In this document: piece by piece, positions 1 to 4,547 of the stretch
Layout of the letters: the number at the start of each line of letters is the position of its first letter
Numbering within the stretch: position 1 is the first letter of the stretch
Assembly: GCA_025057735.1 (NCBI GenBank)
Contig: JANWUU010000324.1
Location: forward strand, 1 to 6,289
From: Burkholderiaceae bacterium
Lineage (GTDB): Bacteria; Pseudomonadota; Gammaproteobacteria; Burkholderiales; Burkholderiaceae
Direction of reading: 5' to 3'
Length of the DNA stretch: 6,289 nucleotides
Position numbers and translations under genes: made by a program
The notes under the pieces: generated by a model
The model's database searches: none
Seen by the model: the letters and a program-made list of their open reading frames with translations, nothing else
Told to the model about the DNA's origin: nothing

Positions 1-252
1 TGGCTCGAGGTCAACGGCCAGCGCATGCAGACCGGCAACACGAAGACGATGATCTTCGACGTCGCCACCCTCGTGAGCTACGTGAGCCGCTTCATGACCC
101 TGCTGCCGGGCGATCTGATCACCACCGGCACGCCGCCCGGCGTGGGCCTCGGGATGAAACCGCCGCGTTATCTGAAGCGCGGCGACGTGATGCGGCTGGG
201 CATCGACGGGCTGGGCGAGCAGCAGCAGAAAGTCGTCGCCTTCCGGCGCTGA
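1..252 (+). CDS. Fumarylacetoacetate hydrolase (FAH)-fold family protein, C-terminal fragment
   Basis: The reading frame is open from the first base and ends at TGA 250-252, giving the last 83 residues of a protein whose N-terminus lies outside the window. The fragment carries the C-terminal signature of the FAH superfamily: a QTGNT segment, a D-ATLVSYVS helix, and the stretch GDLITTGTPPGVG that forms part of the active-site pocket. It closes with the usual 'GD.MRLGIDGLG' beta strands. Family members are metal-dependent cytoplasmic enzymes that cleave or isomerise beta-diketo acids, or decarboxylate oxaloacetate-type substrates, often in aromatic catabolism. The metal-binding acidic residues lie in the missing part, so the substrate cannot be assigned. 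About 130 bp and a GC-rich hairpin separate it from the next gene, so it probably belongs to a different transcription unit. Family assignment is firm; exact enzyme unknown. Confidence 0.9.
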   Translation, partial: WLEVNGQRMQTGNTKTMIFDVATLVSYVSRFMTLLPGDLITTGTPPGVGLGMKPPRYLKRGDVMRLGIDGLGEQQQKVVAFRR

Positions 253-302
253 GGTTGCGCCGCCGCGCGCGTCGGCCGCGGCGGCTCCACCGTTCGGCCG
301 AT

Positions 303-329
303 CCGCCGCCTCCCCACAACGGGCGGCGG
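303..329 (+). terminator. GC-rich hairpin after the FAH-family gene, possible weak terminator
   Basis: Bases 303-310 (CCGCCGCC) are perfectly complementary to 322-329 (GGCGGCGG), leaving an 11-nt loop. The hairpin starts 50 nt past the FAH-family stop and lies before the next gene, where a terminator would be expected. No T-rich run follows (the next bases are GTTAGGCG), so this is not a canonical intrinsic terminator. In DNA this GC-rich a GC stem can arise by chance. The surrounding non-coding stretch, 253-383, shows no promoter boxes I can defend. Confidence 0.3.
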
Positions 330-383
330 GTTAGGCGATGTGGCGGAAGACCGCCGCGCGCGATTTCGCCACCATTGGCGGCC

Positions 384-830
384 GTGCAGACCGCCCGCCG
401 CCCATGGCCAGCTATCGTGACCTTGCCGCTTGCGCGGCGCGGCCCGCTCGCGCTCGTGGCGGTCCCGCCCGTGCTGGCGGCGGCCTTCGCCGTCCTCTCC
501 GGGCCGCAGGCGCCGCTGCCCGCGGTGGCAATCAAACTGCTGCTGCTCGCGCCGGTGGCCGAGGAGGTCTTTTTCCGCGGCGTGCTGCAGCGGGCCCTGC
601 TTGCCTGGTCGCAGGCGCGCGACCTGGCGCTCTTCTGGGCGAATGCCGTGACCGCCCTTGCGTTCGGCGCGGCGCACCTGCTGTACGCCCCGCCGGCGCA
701 TGCGGCGGCCGTGATCGCGCCCGCGCTGGCGCTCGGCTTCGTCTACGAGCGCACGCGATCGCTCGCGCCGTGCATCGCGCTGCACGCCCTGTTCAATGCC
801 GTCTGGCTGGCTTGCGTGACGTCGCTATGA
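384..830 (+). CDS. mrtJ: CPBP-family glutamic-type intramembrane protease, MrtJ-like (JDVT-CTERM system)
   Basis: This is a small multi-pass inner-membrane protein (148 residues from GTG 384) with the three CPBP/Abi motifs in order: EEVFFR (E60, E61, R65), F94-x3-H98, and H134-x3-N138. In this family these Glu, His and Asn residues form the intramembrane active site, related to eukaryotic Rce1. Hydrophobic segments around residues 21-38, 48-58, 81-100, 107-121 and 131-146 fit a minimal CPBP core. The stop TGA (828-830) overlaps the ATG of a protein with a CTERM-like sorting tail, the arrangement known for dedicated CPBP sorting proteases (MrtX/MrtJ types). I infer it cleaves that neighbour's tail near its Cys. 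The start is uncertain: no clear Shine-Dalgarno precedes GTG 384, and TTG 375 or GTG 417 are alternatives. Extension to TTG 255 adds Arg/Pro-rich, implausible sequence. The mrtJ symbol rests on the context and tail type. Confidence 0.82.
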   Translation: MQTARRPWPAIVTLPLARRGPLALVAVPPVLAAAFAVLSGPQAPLPAVAIKLLLLAPVAEEVFFRGVLQRALLAWSQARDLALFWANAVTALAFGAAHLLYAPPAHAAAVIAPALALGFVYERTRSLAPCIALHALFNAVWLACVTSL

Positions 831-2614
831 AACCCGTCGTCCTTGCGTTGCGCGCGCTCGCGGCCGCCGCGCTGCTGGCGGCGGCCGCGAGCGCCTCTGC
901 GCAGAACGCCGTGCGCGGCAAGGCGCTTTATTTCAATACCAACGGCGCGCCGCTCAGTTGCGGCAGCACCGGCTGTCACAACGGTTTCCCCGCCGCGCGC
1001 ATCAATAACATCAGCCGCGGCACCAGCGCCGCGGTCATCCAGAGCGCGATCGCGACCAACAAGGGCGGCATGGGGTTCCTGTCCGCCTACGTCAACGCGC
1101 AGGACGCGGCGGACATCGCCGCCTACATCGCCAACCCCGCCGCGGGCGACGGCACACCGGCCATCGCGCTGTCGGCGACGACGCTCACCTTCGCCGCGCA
1201 GACCGTCGGCACGACCAGCGCGGCGCAGACGGTGACGGTCAGCAACACCGGCATCGCGCCGCTTTCGCTGACCGCCCTGACGCTGGGCGGCGCCCATGCC
1301 GGCGACTTCACGCGCGCCGGCACCTGTGCGGCCGGTGGCACGGTGGCCCCCGGCGGCAACTGCACGGTGCAGATCGCCTTCGCCCCGACCGCGGCCGGCG
1401 CGCGCAGCGCCACGTTGTCGATCGCGCACAACGCCGCCGGCAGCCCGAGCACGGTGGCGCTGTCCGGTACCGCGCAGGCGGCGCCGGCCAGTGCCAGCGT
1501 GGCGCCCGCCGCGCTCGCGTTCACGCAGACGGTGAACACGACGTCCGCCGCGCAGACGGTGACGCTCACCAACAGCGGCGGCATGCCGCTCGCGCTGACT
1601 GGCGTGACGCTCGGCGGCGCCAACGCCGCCGAGTTCGCGCTCGCCGGCGGCACCACCTGCGCCGCGGGTGCCAGCCTCGCCGGCGGCGCGAGTTGCGTGG
1701 TGCGGGTGACCTTCACGCCGGCGGCCACCGGCGCGCGCAGCGCCACGCTGTCGATCGCGCACGGCGCGGCCGGCAGCCCGGCCACGGTGGCGCTCAACGG
1801 CACCGGCACCGCGGCGCCGCAGCCGGCGGCGAGCCTGTCGGCGGCGTCGCTGACCTTTGGCAACGTGGCGATCGGCGCGACCAGTGCTGCGCAGACGGTG
1901 ACGCTGACCAACACCGGGCAGGCGGCGCTGGCGCTGAACACGATCACGTTGGGCGGCGCGGCCGCCGCCGATTTCACGCGCGCTGGCACCTGCGCCAACG
2001 GCGGCAGCGTCGCCGCCGGCGCGAGTTGCACGCTGCAGATCGCCTTCGCCCCGACGGCGCGCGGCGCCCGCAGCGCCACGCTGACCGTCGCCTCCAACGC
2101 CGCCAATGGCGCGCAGACGCTGGCGCTCGCCGGCAACGGTTTGCAGGCCGCGATCGCGGTCAGCCCCGCCGCGGCCTCGCTGCAGGCCGCCGTGGGCGCG
2201 CGCTCGACGCCGGCGATGGTCACCCTGCGCAACGACGGCGTCGATGCGCTGACGATCGACGCGGTGACCGTGCGCGGGCCGTTTGCGCTCGGCGGCGGTG
2301 CCAATGCGTGCGCGACACCGCCGTTTGCGCTCGCCGGCGGCCAGTCGTGCAACCAGTACGTCGTCTTCGAAGCGCGCGCCGCCGGCGCCGCCAGCGGGGA
2401 ACTGGAAATCCGCAGCAGCGCCGTGACCACGCCGGCGCGCGTCAGCCTGAGCGCGCAGGCCACGCCGGCCGCCGGCGGCAACGCCGGCGCCGCGCCGTCG
2501 AACCTCGGCTACGGCGGCTGCTCGGCCGGCGCGCCCGACCAGTTGTTCGACCCGCTGCTGCTCGCCATGCTGTCCGTCGCGTTGCTCGCGCTGGCGCGCC
2601 GGCGGCGGCGCTGA
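827..2614 (+). CDS. Secreted cytochrome c / choice-of-anchor D repeat protein with C-terminal sorting tail
   Basis: A 595-residue exported protein. A Sec signal peptide (1-25, ending ASA before Gln26) is followed by a small class I cytochrome c domain (about 26-104). Its haem-binding site is C45-x4-C50-H51, and M82, in the typical N-x-GGM-x-F context before a DIAAYIA helix, is the likely distal ligand. Next come four beta-sandwich repeats of the choice-of-anchor D/ASH type (112-217, 218-328, 329-440, 441-544), each with a Cys pair. A Gly/Ala linker leads to a JDVT/MYXO-CTERM-like tail: GGCS (C565), FDP, one hydrophobic helix, then five Arg. The start ATG 827 overlaps the protease stop by 4 nt, implying translational coupling. 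The open frame extends back to 338, but that part is a shadow of the protease gene. Probably a surface or membrane-attached electron carrier; the redox partner is unknown. The haem spacing is non-canonical (usual CXXCH). Confidence 0.88.
   Translation: MKPVVLALRALAAAALLAAAASASAQNAVRGKALYFNTNGAPLSCGSTGCHNGFPAARINNISRGTSAAVIQSAIATNKGGMGFLSAYVNAQDAADIAAYIANPAAGDGTPAIALSATTLTFAAQTVGTTSAAQTVTVSNTGIAPLSLTALTLGGAHAGDFTRAGTCAAGGTVAPGGNCTVQIAFAPTAAGARSATLSIAHNAAGSPSTVALSGTAQAAPASASVAPAALAFTQTVNTTSAAQTVTLTNSGGMPLALTGVTLGGANAAEFALAGGTTCAAGASLAGGASCVVRVTFTPAATGARSATLSIAHGAAGSPATVALNGTGTAAPQPAASLSAASLTFGNVAIGATSAAQTVTLTNTGQAALALNTITLGGAAAADFTRAGTCANGGSVAAGASCTLQIAFAPTARGARSATLTVASNAANGAQTLALAGNGLQAAIAVSPAAASLQAAVGARSTPAMVTLRNDGVDALTIDAVTVRGPFALGGGANACATPPFALAGGQSCNQYVVFEARAAGAASGELEIRSSAVTTPARVSLSAQATPAAGGNAGAAPSNLGYGGCSAGAPDQLFDPLLLAMLSVALLALARRRRR
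1160..2458 (+). repeat. Four tandem ~105-110-residue choice-of-anchor D type coding repeats
   Basis: Repeat units lie at about 1160-1477, 1478-1810, 1811-2146 and 2147-2458. The first three share a recognisable pattern: 'TSAAQTVT' then 'NTG', 'LTLGGA', 'AGTC', 'C' about 14-15 residues later, 'F.P...GARSATL' and a closing 'ALSGT'-like strand. The fourth is clearly diverged but keeps the framework and its Cys pair. At the DNA level units 1 and 2 are close over 1397-1462 and 1730-1795, about 90% identical by eye. Units 1 and 3 share an identical 20-mer at 1370-1389 and 2036-2055. These are coding repeats of a beta-sandwich domain, not a CRISPR or mobile-element repeat. Confidence 0.85.
2507..2611 (+). 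other. C-terminal protein-sorting signal (JDVT/MYXO-CTERM-like)
   Basis: This stretch encodes residues 561-595 of the cytochrome/repeat protein. A Gly-Gly-Cys-Ser motif (Cys codon 2519-2521, C565) is followed by a short polar spacer, Phe-Asp-Pro (574-576), a hydrophobic helix (about 577-590) and Arg591-595. The layout 'signature Cys, single helix, basic cluster' defines the MYXO-CTERM and JDVT-CTERM families, whose tails are thought to be cut by a CPBP protease with the Cys becoming the anchor point. The Asp-Pro before the helix, and the adjacent small CPBP gene, make me prefer JDVT-CTERM over MYXO-CTERM. I could not score it against a profile. Confidence 0.78.
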
Positions 2615-2620
2615 TCGCGT

Positions 2621-2637
2621 TTCGGTACCCGAAGGAG
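2621..2637 (+). promoter_or_regulatory. Ribosome binding site of the thioredoxin gene, partly inside a short hairpin
   Basis: GAAGGAG at 2631-2637 lies 8 nt before ATG 2646 and is the clearest Shine-Dalgarno sequence in the window. It selects ATG 2646 over GTG 2637, which lies inside the site. The perfect short inverted repeat TTCGG (2621-2625) / CCGAA (2629-2633), with a 3-nt loop, would pair the first three bases of the site. Five base pairs make a weak hairpin, so regulation by it is speculative. The ribosome-binding-site call itself is solid. Confidence 0.6.
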
Positions 2638-2645
2638 TGTTTGCG

Positions 2646-3134
2646 ATGACCCTGCGTTCCCTCGTCGCCGGCGCACTGCTGGCGCTATCCCTGCCGGTGG
2701 CCGCCGTCCAGATCGGCGGCGCCGCGCCGGAGTTCGACCTGCCCGGCAGCAGCGGCGCGGTTAAGCTGTCCGCACTGCGCGGGAAGGTCGTCTATCTCGA
2801 CATCTGGGCCTCTTGGTGCGGGCCGTGCCGGCAGTCGTTTCCTTGGCTCAACGAGATGCAGGCCAAGTACGGTGCGCAGGGGCTCACGGTGGTCGGCGTC
2901 AACGTGGATGCCAAGCGCAGCGACGCCGAGGCGTTCCTGAAGGAGGTACCGGCGCAGTTCACGATCGCCTTCGACCCGAAAGGCGACACCCCGGCCCGGT
3001 ATGCCGCCAAGGGCATGCCGACGTCCTATCTGATCGGCCGCGACGGCAAGGTGCTCGCCACGCACGTCGGCTTTCGCCCCGAAGAGAAAGCTGCGCTGGA
3101 GGCGCAGATCCGCCAGGCGTTGGGCCTGAAGTAG
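2646..3134 (+). CDS. Periplasmic TlpA/ResA-like thioredoxin-family protein
   Basis: A 162-residue exported thioredoxin-fold protein. A signal peptide (about 1-20, ending PVAA) precedes an AhpC/TSA-Redoxin style N-terminus (GGAAPEFDLPG), then the strand VVYLDIWASW and the active site W57-C58-G59-P60-C61. The second strand (LTVVGVNVDA), the G123-M-P125-T cis-proline loop that packs on the active-site Cys, and the final strand/helix of the fold follow. Such proteins act outside the cytoplasm as reductants of specific thiols, for example apocytochrome c or copper-binding sites, and are re-reduced by DsbD or CcdA. A dsbD gene lies three genes downstream, which supports a reducing rather than oxidising role. 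The start is set by GAAGGAG eight bases upstream. It follows the cytochrome gene by 31 nt and precedes the DUF4266 gene by 10 nt, consistent with one operon. Its physiological substrate cannot be read from the sequence. Confidence 0.9.
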   Translation: MTLRSLVAGALLALSLPVAAVQIGGAAPEFDLPGSSGAVKLSALRGKVVYLDIWASWCGPCRQSFPWLNEMQAKYGAQGLTVVGVNVDAKRSDAEAFLKEVPAQFTIAFDPKGDTPARYAAKGMPTSYLIGRDGKVLATHVGFRPEEKAALEAQIRQALGLK

Positions 3135-3144
3135 CATGGGGCGC

Positions 3145-3378
3145 ATGAACCCCAAGCGTTGCGCAACCGGGCTTGCGCGCGTGCTCGCCGCCGCCGCCGT
3201 GATGGCGGCTGCCGCCTGCGCGGACGTCAAGCCCTGGCAGAAGGGCGAACTCGCCAAACCGCAGATGGCCTTCGACCCCGACCCGCTGGAGTCGCGCTAC
3301 CAGCAGCACATTTATTTTTCCAAAGAGAACGCCAGCGGCGGCTATGGTGTCGGCGGCGGCGGTTGCGGCTGCAACTGA
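3145..3378 (+). CDS. DUF4266 domain small exported protein with Gly-rich Cys-Gly-Cys tail
   Basis: A 77-residue protein with a hydrophobic N-terminal signal (about 10-24) reaching C25 in an AAAC context. That is a weak lipobox, so it may be a lipoprotein. The mature part begins DVKPWQKG, continues 'LAKPQMAFDPDPLE' and 'HIYFSKE', and ends SGGYGVGGGGCGCN with C74 and C76. This pattern is what I recognise as DUF4266, a family with no established biochemical function that is commonly found beside DUF3570. The start is ATG 3145, preceded by a G-rich stretch; ATG 3136 would add only three residues and cannot be excluded. Position between a thioredoxin and an outer-membrane barrel suggests a periplasmic partner, or a thiol substrate, of that system. 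Whether the Cys-Gly-Cys end binds metal, carries a modification or is redox-active is unknown. Confidence 0.85.
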   Translation: MNPKRCATGLARVLAAAAVMAAAACADVKPWQKGELAKPQMAFDPDPLESRYQQHIYFSKENASGGYGVGGGGCGCN

Positions 3379-3404
3379 GCGGGCCGACGCGCAGCGAGGG
3401 TGCG

Positions 3405-4544
3405 ATGGAACGACATGAACAGGGCCTGCCCGGCGCGCCGCGCGGGTCCGTGTTGGCGGCGGCGCTGGTACTGCCGGGGATCGCAGCCGCCGAGGGCGCG
3501 CCGACCGAGGGCGTCCTGGCGTTCAAGTATCTGTATTACAAGGACCAGCAGCCGAGCCTGGACCGCATCCAGGTGCTCAGCCCCTCGCTCTACACGCTGC
3601 TGCCGATGGGATCGAACTGGTCGCTGGAGGGCTCGCTCGTCTACGACGGCGTCTCCGGCGCCACCCCGCGCTACCACTCGGCCGTCTCCAGCGCCTCGCG
3701 CATGGAGGACAAGCGCACCGCCGGCGATCTGAAAATCACGCGCTACTTCCGCCGCGCCGCCCTCGGGCTCGGCGCGGCTTTTTCCACCGAAGACGATTAC
3801 AAGTCGGTCGCCGGCAGCGTCGATCTGCGCCTGGCCACGGACGACAACAACACGGTGTTCGCGCTCGGTGCCGGCGCCACCTCCGATCGCATCGACTCGA
3901 CCGGCGGGGCGGTGGTCGGCGAGAAAAAACGCGTCAACGACTTCCTGCTCGGCGTCACGCAGGTGCTGTCGCCGGTCGCCATCGCCAAGGTCAACCTTAC
4001 CCATTCGCGCGGGCGCGGCTTCTATTCCGATCCGTACAAGGTGCTGGACGTGCGGCCGCGCGAGCGCGATGCCACCGCGCTGCTCGGCCAGTACAACCGC
4101 GCCTTCCCGGGCGCCAATGCCGTGGCGCGCACCTCGTATCGCTACTACCGCGATACCTTCGAGATCCGCGCCCACACGTTCACGCTGGACTGGGCGCAGA
4201 GCGTCGGCCCCTGGACCCTGACGCCCGCGCTGCGCTACCACTCGCAGAGCGCGGCGTTCTTTTATTTCGATCCCGTCTACGACCCGGTGCTGGGCGCGCC
4301 TTTCCCGCCCGGCTACACCGCCAACCCGCCGCGCTTCTCGTCGGCCGATCACCGCCTGTCGGCGTTCGGCGCGGTCACCGTCGGGCTGAAGGTGGCGCGC
4401 AGTTTCGGGCGTCAGTTCGCGGCCGACGCGCGCTACGACTACTACGAGCAGCGCGGCGACTGGCGGCTCGGCGGCAAGGGCAGCCCAGGCCTGGAGCCGT
4501 TTTCCGCCCACATGCTGCAGGTGGGCGTCACCTACAAATTCTGA
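3405..4544 (+). CDS. DUF3570 family predicted outer-membrane beta-barrel protein
   Basis: A 379-residue protein with a signal peptide (about 1-29, ending GIAAA before Glu30). It is rich in alternating polar/aromatic strands such as FKYLYYKD, YRYYRDTFEI, ALRYHSQSAAFFYF and ADARYDYYEQR, and terminates in VGVTYKF. A C-terminal Phe on a final amphipathic strand is the usual recognition signal of outer-membrane beta-barrels. Central blocks (DLRLATDDNNTVFALG, KKRVNDFLLGVTQVLSP, SRGRGFYSDPYKV) match my recollection of the DUF3570 family. Function is unestablished: a pore, receptor or export channel for its DUF4266 neighbour are all possible. ATG 3405 is preceded by GAGGG (3396-3400) at a short 4-nt spacing. 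The open frame continues upstream to 3159, but that part overlaps the DUF4266 gene and lacks a signal peptide, so I reject it. It lies 26 nt after DUF4266 and 3 nt before dsbD. Confidence 0.87.
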   Translation: MERHEQGLPGAPRGSVLAAALVLPGIAAAEGAPTEGVLAFKYLYYKDQQPSLDRIQVLSPSLYTLLPMGSNWSLEGSLVYDGVSGATPRYHSAVSSASRMEDKRTAGDLKITRYFRRAALGLGAAFSTEDDYKSVAGSVDLRLATDDNNTVFALGAGATSDRIDSTGGAVVGEKKRVNDFLLGVTQVLSPVAIAKVNLTHSRGRGFYSDPYKVLDVRPRERDATALLGQYNRAFPGANAVARTSYRYYRDTFEIRAHTFTLDWAQSVGPWTLTPALRYHSQSAAFFYFDPVYDPVLGAPFPPGYTANPPRFSSADHRLSAFGAVTVGLKVARSFGRQFAADARYDYYEQRGDWRLGGKGSPGLEPFSAHMLQVGVTYKF

Positions 4545-4547
4545 GCG

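Noticed and set aside
255..383. N-terminal extension of the CPBP protease to TTG 255
   Set aside because: The added 43 residues are Arg/Pro-rich with no membrane character, and the stretch contains the GC hairpin. A start near 384 gives a normal compact CPBP protein.
253..383. Possible promoter for the six-gene cluster
   Set aside because: A promoter is expected here, but I cannot find a -35/-10 pair or operator that stands out from the GC-rich background, so none is called.
338..826. Upstream extension of the cytochrome/repeat gene to ATG 338
   Set aside because: It would overlap the CPBP gene in another frame, encodes Arg/Ala-rich sequence, and would bury the clear signal peptide that starts at ATG 827.
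1160..2146. Regularly spaced similar sequences that could suggest a CRISPR or other repeat array
   Set aside because: The units are about 320-335 nt, keep one reading frame and encode a known beta-sandwich domain; there are no short direct repeats with unique spacers.
1123..2481. 452-codon open frame on the - strand over the repeat region
   Set aside because: Antisense shadow of the Ala/Gly/Thr-rich repeats. The product has no recognisable domain and only mirrors the repeat periodicity.
3159..3404. Upstream extension of the DUF3570 gene to position 3159
   Set aside because: It lies out of frame over the well-supported DUF4266 gene, and ATG 3405 begins a plausible signal peptide.
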